Shown: positions 26,230 through 36,540 of the stretch, in pieces
Position numbering within the stretch: position 1 is the stretch's first letter
Layout of the letters: every line of letters starts with the position of its first letter
Assembly (NCBI GenBank): GCA_027574665.1
Contig: CM050649.1
Coordinates: 66,926,150-66,990,149, forward strand
Direction of reading: 5' to 3'
DNA length: 64,000 nt
From: Rhynochetos jubatus
Taxonomy: Eukaryota > Chordata > Aves > Eurypygiformes > Rhynochetidae
Made by a program: the position numbers and the translations under genes
The notes under the pieces: generated by a model
The model's input: the letters and a program-made list of their open reading frames with translations, nothing else
Database searches by the model: none
What the model was told of the DNA's origin: nothing

Positions 26230-26820
26230 ATGAACTTGTCCCTGCCGGAGGCTGCCACTGGATGCCCCTGGGAGCCACGCAGCCATGGGCTTCCCCCCAG
26301 GCTTGCTTTCCTCCCGAAGGAGGATGGGGAGGCACACTGCTGTGCGGATTTCCTTCCAGCCGTTCTAGACATCACGCAGCAAGAGGCACCATTTCATCCT
26401 GCTAACATGAAGCTGAAGGTCGCAATGAGCTGTGGCAGTGACCTGATTCTCTGCAATGTCACGGGCTGTCAGGGCAGAGATGTAGGCAGCAGCAGCTTCG
26501 GAGGAGGGACTCTCGATGCATGTAGAAGATCCAAGATAGGTATCAGCTTTCCAGTGAAGGCAGATTTTTTTCCACAAATCAAAGTCCTGCCCCATTCTGC
26601 ACCAGTGTTAAACTGCCTCATCTCCCCCTCAGTGAATGGAAATACGCTCCTCATGGGAATCCTACGAAGACTTTCAGGAAATCTGAAAAACCTGTTTTGT
26701 CTGCCTCTTGACAAAGATATACTGCGTCCGGATGCTACGAAGAAGTGGTTAAAAGTATCAGACAGAGAATATTTTAATTTGTATATCCACATCATGAAAT
26801 CATATTACATTTTCTTTTAA
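26230..26820 (+). other. Unrecognised 196-codon open frame, probably chance
   Basis: A methionine-started frame of 196 codons ends in TAA. The product has no recognisable domain or signal peptide, and its composition shifts from proline- and cysteine-rich at the start to lysine- and phenylalanine-rich at the end. The minus strand also has a long frame nearby (25,867-26,337). In 64 kb a frame of this size can arise by chance in GC-richer sequence. I list it because it is the longest single frame and does not overlap an identified repeat. Confidence 0.12.
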
Positions 26821-27119
26821 AGGCCTTGTGAATCTTCTTCCCTCCTGGTAAGAAGCGCAGATGTACAAAAGTGACCTTATACTTGAGGATGACAGGTTTT
26901 GACAGAATTCTTCTTCTTGTAAGTGAAGAGCTACCTACGTTTCCAAACAGCAATAAGCAACACACAGATCAAGGTGTTATTTGCTCATAATATAAATTGC
27001 AAAAAAAGCACTGAGCCCTCTTGGAAAATGATTTTGCTCAGAGAACAATGTATTTTCATAGAAAAGTTTTATTTGTTAGGCACTCCGGTACAATTAGTTG
27101 ACCATGTACAGTGTGGCTG

Positions 27120-27300
27120 AGCTGCACTGAAAATAGATACTTTCCATAATGGTGCCTCATTACTGGTGATTCATTGGAGAGGTGCTGCTGTGATAATTAG
27201 TGTTTTATGGGCAAATGGGCCACACATTCTTTAAGTGGTCCACTTCCCTAACAATGATTTATTTAAGCGGTTGGTTTCTGATAGTCATGTAAATAAACAG
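27120..27300. promoter_or_regulatory. Candidate enhancer block with palindromic NKX-like site
   Basis: Within about 55 bases lie TAATTA (27,194-27,199, homeodomain core), TTTATGG (27,204-27,210, HOX/CDX-like), TTAAGTGG (27,231-27,238, the NKX2 consensus), and its mirror CCACTT (27,240-27,245). The last two create AAGTGG-T-CCACTT. No repeat is recognised. Dense homeodomain-type motifs in gene-poor DNA are typical of conserved noncoding elements, but conservation cannot be measured here. Confidence 0.3.
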
Positions 27301-27621
27301 ATGCTAATGGAACATAGCGACAGAGCCTCTGTTGACAGGTTTCTGTGTCTTACCATAAAGCAGCTGAAGAAGTAAATCTGCATATACAAATCCATAATGG
27401 TTAGGGGCCTTGATGTGTTTTTGCAGGAGCAGTTTTGACTGAACGCACAAAAAGACGCAAATTTCTCATCTCCTTCAATTTTCACCTCCCAGGCTGGCTT
27501 CAAACCTTACTTCTTAAGTTATATATTTGGAGAGGCTGATGTTGAATGAATGAGCACTACGATACATCTGTCGATGGCCTGCTGCTGTTTCGGAGGCTGG
27601 CTTCCGCCTCCCACTCCATTA

Positions 27622-27645
27622 GCACACTTTGTCTGCAAAGTGTGC
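27622..27645. other. Perfect 10-bp hairpin with 4-base loop
   Basis: GCACACTTTG (27,622-27,631) and CAAAGTGTGC (27,636-27,645) are exact reverse complements around TCTG. The stem does not extend beyond 10 bp, too short for a canonical microRNA precursor. Confidence 0.65.
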
Positions 27646-29619
27646 CGGATGCTTTGAGCGGTGCCCTACCAAAACCACAAAAGCAAGGATTTTAACACTG
27701 GCTGCAGTGGGTGATGGGGCAAAAGATGTGACATATTCTGTCCTGGCTGCTTCCTCTCCATTGGCTGGGGTGACCAGCCCCAGGTACCTGTCATCACTGC
27801 TTTGCTGGAAGTTACTGCCCCCCGAACTTACCAGCTGAGCTGCCCATGTGAAAATGACCCAGAAATGTTAGGTCTCTGCTAAGTCAGCTTTTGAGGCTGA
27901 CAGGGGTTAGGAGTGCACACAGGCGCAGAGAGCTGGCAGGTCCAAGGCTGGCAGAAGGTGGGCATCTTCTTCAGACAGAACTGCTGCAGGAAGGAAAAAT
28001 AAAAACAAATATCTTTAAAAAATCAGTTGAACCAGCAGCTTGTCATGTTTTACTTCCCAGCCCTGGGAGCCTCCCCTCAGATCCATGCAAGCCCTGCCTG
28101 AGGGCTTGTGGGACAGGGTGAAATGAGTGTAGCTGGCACAGCTCTTCCACTCTGTCATCCTCTGATCAACGTGAGACAGCCAAAATAAGGGCTCACACAA
28201 GCAGTCCTCATTCAATCAACTCCAGAAAAAAATGCAAATAAACTCAACAACAACAACAAAACCCCCAGAATTTTCCTGGCAATTACGGTGCCATATAAAC
28301 ACAACTCCAGCTTCAGTCTCACAGTTTATATTGCTTCTGGAAACTCCCGAGACATGCATAATCTTATTGAGGGAAATCCTATCCCCACATAAGTCATTAG
28401 CAAAACTCCCACTTATTTCTACAAGCAGAATTTTGCGCACCATGAGCGGTTTTTGTTTAAATCCAGAATTCAAGCATGAATATATAAAATTAAGACAGAT
28501 TATTATAGCTGTAATAAAAATATATGCAAGTACATTCATATACTTAGAAAAAAAAGAAATAAAGAAAGGATATTTGCTAATAGAATACATAACAGTTTAC
28601 ATCTGCTAGTATAGTTGCAGGGAATTAGACCAGATGTTGAAAGTCTGTCATCTTTTATTTTGAATGATATTCTTTCAGTGTCTATAATCTGGTGTGTCAA
28701 TTAAAATATGTTCAAGAGTAAATTTCTTCTTCAGCATTATAAACTTACTGTGACAGGGTGGCTGAGTCATGCTTGTCTGAAGCGCTTCAGATTTTCGACG
28801 TTCTTTCAGCCAGACTTAATTCCCCACGGACATGAAGAGGACCAGCTCCTTGGCTATGGCAGCTGGGAGGTCACAATATAGCTTTCAAAGGCTGGCAGGC
28901 AGAGCGGGATGTCCTTCCCCTTAGGTTGTCACAAACCTGTTTTCTCCCCAGGGATGGAAAGCTGTTTCTTCTAGAGGCGAGAAGAGTAGCAGGCTCTTTT
29001 CATTGCTGTCTTTAAAGCCCTTAAGACATCTGATGAATGTGCGCTCTGAGTAGATAGAGGAACAGGGAGCAAGGCAAGAAACTGTCTATTTTTTGATAGG
29101 TTAGAAGTTAAGGGCTCCCCCTCTCAGCTGACCACGAGATACTTACATAACTTTGAAGCTTTCAAACTGCAGGACCTTGACTGACATGAGCCCATGACTC
29201 GCTGATTTCTCCCTCCTAGAGTTAATTCTTTGAGCACTCAAGACTTTAACCGACTCTTTCTTGTAAAAAAGCACTTTGTTGTAATCATGACATTTGAGTA
29301 ACGTACAGATAAGTCTTGTAGCGATTTGGGGAGAGGTGCTGACCCAAACACAGATTATTGTTGCACAGACCTTGAGGTAGAGGCACCCAGGCAAAGCAGG
29401 CAGCACAGCAAGGTCCTGCTTGCAGTTGGTCCCTTGGCCCCAGTCACCTCCCTAGGGGATGCTGCTCCCCAGAGATGCCTATCTCAGCCCTTCTTCAGCC
29501 ACCGGTAACAAGGTCTGACACCATCTCCCCGCAGTCCCTGTCACAGCAAGGGAGGGCTTGTGTTGTTTCTAACCCACACCATTATTGCTGAAACGTCGCA
29601 CCAGTCCTAGATGTCTCCT

Positions 29620-30880
29620 CTGCAAGTGGCGTGAAGGGCAGATTAGCTCTCTCCTAAGGCTAAACTGCACCCATTTCCTTAAGACTTGGCTGACAGGTCA
29701 TCTTTTCTTGGCTCTGCCTTTTCCAGGGGTCTCTTCTGTGCTGTCTCCAGCTGGGTCTCACCTTTTTTTAAGTGCATTACCCCAAACCTGACACAGCCTT
29801 CCAGTTGAGTCCATGCCAGTGCTGGACAGAGATAAAACATTGCTTTACATGTTCTTACACACTTGTAGGAATATGAGGTTTTTCTTTTTCATTACAGCAT
29901 GACATAGGAGACTCACATTCAACCTCTGACCCACTACAGTTTCTAGATTTTTTTCATTTACAGATTAATTTGATTGCAGAGCTGGTCCCTGTCTGGCATT
30001 TGTCATTTGTACTTTGGACATTTCCTGTTAAATAGCATATCTTCTCTTTTTCTTTTTCTTTTCTCTTTTTTTTTTTTTTTTTTGGCCATCTCTCAAGTAT
30101 ATCAAGCCATTGGAAGCCTGCCTCCAGCACTGCCCAAGGGTTCTCATCTGTAAAAGCAACAGGCTCATTCTCGAGTCCATCATCGGCACCATTGCTTTTG
30201 CTGCCAAAGACACTGAGCAATCATGGGGCCACAGCAGCCTCCCATCGAGCCCTTCTTGATCAAAACTTCCATTTTGATAATGAGCTAACCACCAGTACTC
30301 CCCGAGTAATGTTTTCCAGCCTGTTTTGTGCCCACCACACAGTAGATCTGTCTAGACCACACACTTGCTGCACTTGCCTGTGAGCGTTCTGCGGGACACG
30401 CCGTGACCAGACATGCGTTTGCTTCTGTCAGTGAGATCTGTCACCCTGTCACACAAGGAAATGAGACCGGGTTGAGAAATCCATGCTGGCAGCTACTCCT
30501 TCTCTGCTCTCGACCAGGTGTCTTATTATTTGCTTCAGCATTTTCTGCAGGAATTGGTGTTGCACCGATGGGTGTGCACTTCCCCAGGGGCTCCTGTCCC
30601 CTGCCCTCAGCTATAGGCACCCTACCTTTCCTTTTCTAGTCCTTCAGAAAATGTGGCAAGAGCTCAGCATTTATGAATTCTCACAGAAAATCCCCAATGG
30701 CTTTGAAATTTCATCACACACACCCCCATTTCTCTGAGTATCTTAAGATTTAGATCATGAGGTCTAGACAAATTTGAAAGCACCATATTTATTTAGAAAG
30801 TATGTGTTAACGCGGTGCTTTGAACTTGGTTGGAGGGCTTGTTTGTTTTCAGTGTTATATTAGTTACATAAATCTCTTTT
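29620..30880 (-). mobile_element. Ancient CR1 LINE remnant (RT to 3′ region)
   Basis: The plus strand follows antisense CR1 ORF2 in order but with heavy decay. About 29,775-29,830 corresponds to the CAAACTGGACACA...TCCAGTTGAG region. About 30,320-30,350 matches TTTCCAGCC-GTTTTG-CACCCACC. About 30,350-30,420 matches the TCTAGACC...GGGAC..GTG..AAAGGCTTGC stretch. About 30,480-30,500 keeps AATCCATGCTGGC. About 30,675-30,780 keeps TGAATTCTCACAGA, CAATGGCTTTGAAATT and the GAGTATC...CTTGAA segment. Frames are destroyed. A long T-tract (30,041-30,083) interrupts it. Limits are approximate, especially the right one. Confidence 0.7.
30041..30083. repeat. T-rich homopolymer/CT tract
   Basis: CTTCTCTTTTTCTTTTTC passes into about 19 uninterrupted T. 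It lies inside the ancient CR1 remnant, so it is a local expansion or insertion rather than the tail of an antisense retroposon. Confidence 0.75.
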
Positions 30881-33800
30881 TTATGTTCCGGCATGAAAAC
30901 TTTGCTGTCGACTAAGAGTGTATACAGAGACTGAGTCACTTCCTTTGAGGCACACTATGTTAAAACATGGGATGAGTGTCTGAGATCTCCATTTTGTTGT
31001 GAAGAGCTGAAATAAAGAAATCTTCCAAGAGCAGCTGGCAGAAAATATTTGTAATGAGAGCTGCCAACTACTAGAGGAAAGTGGCTTATTTATACAGGGG
31101 CACCACTGAGACAGACTGAAGAGACAGACTGCATCGGATTTAGAAAATGAAAATCACCCGAGTGGACAAGGCTGTAAAAACTATATAATATAAAAAATGA
31201 ATCTTGTAACCCAGCAGCACCTGCATCTGGCAATCTCATTCATGCCTTCTGCAGGAGATAAACCTTCTTGCTCTATCAAATAAACCCCATAATTACATTG
31301 CTTAAGTAGGATATTAAGTGGCATCATATTAAGCCATTACATGACCCTTGTCATCATCAGCCCTGCCAGGCAGCAAGGAGAGCTGTTGCTCCCTGCTGAT
31401 TTCTCTGGGTATCTATTTAAACATACTGTGGTAATTAGAAACATCTAAATAAAGCCCTGCCCAGGATTACAAGGGCTGAATGGAAAAACCTTTCTTTCCG
31501 GTGCCTACAATGCCCATTCCTGCTGTTGTTGTGCGTGCGCGCGCATCCTTGCTAACGTCCCTCGTTTGATACGGTCCAAAGCTCTATGGGGTAGGAAAGC
31601 AAAGAGGTTCAAAGGCGGCATCTTTTCCCTCCTCTGATTGATAGAGCCTCTGCCACTGGCAAAGAGGATCTTTCCACAGGGCTTGAAAGACAAGTCTGCT
31701 AATTCCCCCTGCTTTACTCCTTTATGCCTTTCTCTGAAGGGAAACCTGCAGGTTTCAGATGCCAGCTTCATTCTAGGCGTCCTTCCTAATTACCTGAACC
31801 GCCATCATTAAATGCAGCACGTATATTGATCACTATCATGAACGTTGCCTTTCTAATATTCAGCATCTGTGAATCAAACTGTGTCACAGATGTGGATTTC
31901 AATGACAAGCTATATCTGAGTGCACCCCACAGATTTCCCTTCCTTATAGGAACCATAGCTGATTCAGGGGAAAAAAAAAATCACTCCAGTTCCTGCCCTT
32001 TAGGTATTATCTAAAGTAATATGATCAGCTCAGGAGCAGTGCTGGGCACCTAGTCCTGGGAAAAATTTCAGCTTCAGGTGGCAGAAACCCCTTGCTGACC
32101 ATGAAAGGTGTTTGGAAACACGCTTCCAGGCTGGATTGCCTCCCAGATTTAGGAAACAGATGGCCTAGAAAGGTTTACATTCATTTTTCAAAGCACCAGT
32201 TTTAGCATTTGTCTTTCACTTAATTGTGTTTCAGCAGAACATTTCTTCACTTTCCACAGGAAAAACACCACAAAAATATTTCCATCTCTAAGCTGTGCTG
32301 CCATCCCTGCTCCTCTCTCACTCGCAAAATTTACCCCTCTGATGCCTGGGCTCTGATGCTGCTGTACTTTCCAGAAGCTGTAACAACCGTTCACGAGCAA
32401 GCTCACAAACAAGCAGTACTTTATGTCACTGTCAAGTAATTATAGTGGTGGACACAGCTTGCAATAACGCTTTTCTTCACAGGAAAAAGTCACAGATATC
32501 AATGTTCTTCGTCAAAAGAGAGGTTTAAAGAATTTAAGATACATAAGGAGAAATAGAAGTTGTCCATTTCAACAACAAAAGCGGCCTTATACTATATAGC
32601 CACGGGTCAAAGCATAATGGGTTGAGACATGCCAGTAATAGACATGATTTTGCCTGAACTGTTTTGAGACAATCACGTGGAAAGGGCTTATCTGAGAGAT
32701 ATTTTGGTCTTAATCCATCGCCTGTTAACAACCTATTCCCTTGCTCCACAGTTTCATGACTGGGTCGTATTCTAGGTGGGGAGGATTCAGTTCTAGACAT
32801 GAGATGGTCCAAACCATATAAGGCACTACAAAATTTGGCCAGTATTTTGCCCTGCGTACAGAGCACGTCTTTTGCGAACAAGAAGATTCACACACCACTA
32901 AAATTTCTCAGTGCCTGGCAATGTAATTTATCCACGTAATTGCCTAAATAGGTGCACAGTTGCACACTCCCAGCCAGCCTGAAAGCGGATGTGAACATTA
33001 GGTTAACTGGTGATCCTCTGGCCTTTTTAGATGGGAATAGGTATTCCAAAACAAACACACTGCAATAGCTGCTCTGGTATAGCTCACCAGGTGACTTTGC
33101 TTCCCTGAAAAAGATTATTTCTCCTGAATAATCACAGCCCTCTGGAAATACAGTGGCTTTTCTTCAAATAGCATGCCCTGGTGGGAACTACCCCTAAGCA
33201 GCTATTGGGAGATGATGAATTCTGCAGGAGTTATTATAGCCAATTTGCTCAGGTAGAGAAGGTCAGTAGAGGTGTTGACTAGAAATGCTCTTGGACCAAC
33301 TTACCTATAGGTTAAGGAGCAATTTTCTTTGGTGTAGAGTGGAAGATTTTACCTAAGCACTTTCCGTAGGCACACAATTGATGCTGGGGAAAAAAAAAAA
33401 AAAAGAGTGAAGTCCATTTTTGTCTCTCGTCGTCTGCGCCTCAATCACAGTATAGAATTACTTTGGTCCAGCAATTGCCTGCCCGGAGAAGGGCCCACAT
33501 TCATTCCACCTCCAGGGTTTCCATTAACACAGCAGTTACACTGTCATTTGGGCAGAAAGCCCAAGTCAAAGCACTGCTTCATTTGATCTGCATCTGTCCT
33601 AAAGTAATATCCTTCACGCCGTTCCATCCCGCTTCCCTCTGAGGCAGCGGACTGCTGTTTTTGTGAGGAATTACTGCCTCCATTTGACAGCAGAACACTT
33701 TGAAGCGATCATGCTAAGCAGGCAGCGGTGCTGCTACGAATTACCGTCTACAGTACATTATGGTGACCTCCCTACCTTCCTTTTCCATTTCATATGAGGG

Positions 33801-35650
33801 CCTGGAAAGGAAAGGCACCCTTGTGTGCCTGGTAATCATTCAAATATGCTGCTTTTCGGCAATTCTTTCAAGGTAACAGAAAGCAATTTTGTTGAAAGAG
33901 GAGAACGCTGAAATCACACAGATCCCACTCTCCCCTGTGTTTGGTGCAGTGGAATTTACAGGCAGCCCCTATATTTCTAGATAATTGAAAATTTGGCATT
34001 CCGGAGGTCCCAGTTCAAAAACCAGTTCTTTTTTACCGCCAAATTTTACTTCAGAATATCAGGTTACTATTTCATATAACCTCTCCCTAAGGTAATTTAG
34101 GGATCTGATACTCTAACAGATGCTTTTACTTCCCATAGCAATTTCACAGATTTTCCCCACCCCATGTGTCTTTTAAGTTAAGAATAGGCCCCAGCTAGGG
34201 CAAGGAGCTTGTAATGCAGTGAGGTTGCCATCCACTGCCAACATAGGAAAGACAAAATTTCTGTGTTTATTTATTTATATTTTTTGATGTAGTACTCTGA
34301 GAAACCATGAACAGAACCGTGAGCACGTCCTTCTGAACCCTTCTAATTAAATTACTTCATTTGCAAAGGTCATTGTTTGACAAGGAAAACGTAGGATAGT
34401 CTCGGCATCTTTAAAGTCTTGGATTCCTATGATGAGTGAAAAACTGATACTTCAGTAGATTCGTTTTTTAAGACAGGTGAGGGAGATATTAAGTGGGCAG
34501 TATTTATTCTGAATGACCTCAGGTTTTCTCCAAAGGAGAAATGATGCCCTGCTCCTAAAATGAGGTCTATTTACCTATTGCTAATGATAACAGTGACCTC
34601 TTGTGGAAATATCTAAAATCTTTTCTAACTCCCGTTATTTCAATCTGGTTGTAGCTTTGGATGTGCTTTTGGCCTTTCTAATACATTTGTTATTGCTCAT
34701 AAAGGAATAACCAGTTTAAGGTAAGCCCTCCTCCCTCCGCCAAGTTTATGACTGGGGCCCTAATATCAGTGTAGTTGATCTTAGTTAGAAAGTTAGAAGG
34801 GATACTACTACATATATGTCATTTTAGAAGGAGAGTTGTTTTTAAAAAGAAATGGATAGGTCTTAGGTATTCTAATTAAGCAACCTACCATATCCAGAAG
34901 CCACAAACAGATTACGGTATTTCCAATTAAAGCCATTACATCTGTTTGAGCAAAAGCGGCTTGTTTGTGCTTCCTTAGTTAAAAATGCCACTACCCACGA
35001 AGTTGGTTCCTAATGAGTCAGTAATAACTGTACCTGGTCTAACAAATTTGTCTTTTGACCTCAAAGCCTCTTCAGACCAGTCATTACTTCAGACACAAAA
35101 GGTATCTTAGGACTAGCGGTCACTGGATGTGTTATACCACATCTCTCTTTTTGGTTTCCAGATGAACATCATGCCATTTTAGACCTGGGTTTAGCCACGG
35201 CTTCTCAAAGTCACAGACAGACGCCTGGTCTGCAGTTAGCTAAGGGCTTGAGGTTTGCACCAGAGCAGCTGAGTCCCATCTACACTTTGCTGAAGGGGCT
35301 GGTAGGTTTTGCAGAAACACAGGGCATCAACACCTAATTGCCACTGGAAGGTTTGCCAGACTTGTGTTGTCAAAACCCACACACATTGCAAGAGGTATGC
35401 CAACAGCTAGGAGAAGATTTTTTAAACCTCACAACTCAGGTTAATAGAAGAAAAATGAACTAGTGGCTAAGGATGGTGGAGAGAGAGTCTAGGCAAGGTT
35501 GTAATTTTCAATGAGGACATTGATGTCCACTAGAAGTTAAATGTGGTATGGATAAGGAGACTCAAAACACAGGAAAAAAAGGTCATGGCTCTTTAATCAC
35601 TTAACTACAGAGAAACCAAATTACCTTACTTCTGCAGGAGTGAATGCACA
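30881..35650. other. Intergenic, largely single-copy, no gene seen
   Basis: Open frames are at most 115 codons and unrecognised. The stretches 31,190-31,470 and 33,500-33,830 are balanced in composition, free of identifiable repeats and rich in AT-core motifs. They look like candidate conserved noncoding elements, but alignment is required. A15 occurs at 33,390-33,404. Confidence 0.5.
33390..33404. repeat. A15 homopolymer
   Basis: Fifteen uninterrupted A. Confidence 0.75.
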
Positions 35651-35664
35651 CTTTTTTCTTTTTT

Positions 35665-35695
<31 letters not shown>

Positions 35696-35698
35696 TTA
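35651..35698. repeat. Long poly-T tract
   Basis: About 48 bases of T interrupted by single C residues, directly left of the ancient CR1 remnant at 35,705. Read on the minus strand it is an A-rich tail, but no retroposon body is recognised to its right on that strand. Confidence 0.8.
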
Positions 35699-35704
35699 TG
35701 ATGG

Positions 35705-36540
35705 ATGAGTTTTTTAATGTATCTATCCAGTTAGGAATGTTACCTTCTGAAAACATTGTAATGCCAATATTTAAGAAGAGTGAGAACTATTTAGGCACCT
35801 ACAAGCCTGTCAAGCTGACCTAAGAGTGTGTAGTGAGCACTTCAGACTCCTGAAATGGAAGGATAAAGAAGTGGAGTTAAGTGAAAAATGGGATAAAATC
35901 AACAGAGACTAACCAGATTGCTGCATCTCCTTGGTCTAAGAAATTAGTGACATTTGATTTTGACACAGTTCAACATGGGATCCTAGCAGTAAAGTTCAAG
36001 GAGATGGTGATGAATGGTCAAATCATAAGGCTCATGGGATGCACTAATGGCAAGCTGAAAAGGAATTATGTGGCTGAAAATGGGAAAAAATACCTAGTGT
36101 TTTTTTTCTCAAGGAACAGTCTTGGGCGAAGCCCTTCCTGTTTAATAACTCCTGAGGTTTATGTAAGCATGGGAGTGTTTTACAGAGCTGAAAGGCATCA
36201 GTACAGAGGAGGACAAGGATATTGTGCCTAAAGACCCACAGGATTGAACTGAATGGAAATGAAAATCATACAAAATATATTTGGGAACTAACAATGAAAA
36301 GTTAAGTGGAAGATAGGAACTGAAACCTGGAAGTGAAGAAATGAGAGAAAAAGCAAGCTTATCATGACCCACTGATGGCACTGAGATCCATTAAGCTGAA
36401 GATTCAGTCTTGAGTGACATATGTCCCATACAGTTGGAAAAATACTGGAATATGATACAGTGTGCATTTCTAGTCACTTACATTAAAGACACAGGAACTC
36501 AAAAAAGGATCAAATACAGAGATGGACTACTTTGACCATC
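35705..36540 (+). mobile_element. Ancient CR1 LINE remnant, sense orientation
   Basis: Plus-strand translations keep a collapsing CR1 RT order. At about 35,758-35,820 is NIVMPIFKKSENYLGTYKPV (compare the intact NVMPMYKKG...LGNYRPVTLT of the copy at 14.5 kb). At about 35,950-36,000 is FDFDTVQHGILAVKF (compare YLDFSKSFDTVSLSILLEKL). At about 36,110 is a relic of the QGSVLGPVLF motif. At about 36,447-36,530 is a relic of the EYWNTVCSF...RIQRRA segment at DNA level. All frames are broken. It is far more diverged than the copies at 10 kb and 40 kb. The open frame at 35,881-36,231 (116 codons) is part of this relic and not a gene. Confidence 0.75.

Larger units (their letters stand above)
25301..29619. 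other. Intergenic with motif-rich blocks
   Basis: Contains the longest unexplained open frame outside the exons (26,230-26,820, plus strand, 196 codons, unrecognised). It also holds a motif-rich block at 27,120-27,300 and a perfect 10-bp hairpin at 27,622-27,645. No exon with known homology is seen. Confidence 0.5.

Noticed and set aside
29954-30220. Possible retrocopy with A-tail (minus-strand frame ending in a lysine run)
   Set aside because: The lysine run is the T-tract read in reverse, and the flanking sequence on both sides aligns by eye to one ancient CR1.
35881-36231. 116-codon plus-strand frame as a host gene
   Set aside because: It contains collapsed CR1 RT motifs and belongs to the ancient CR1 relic.
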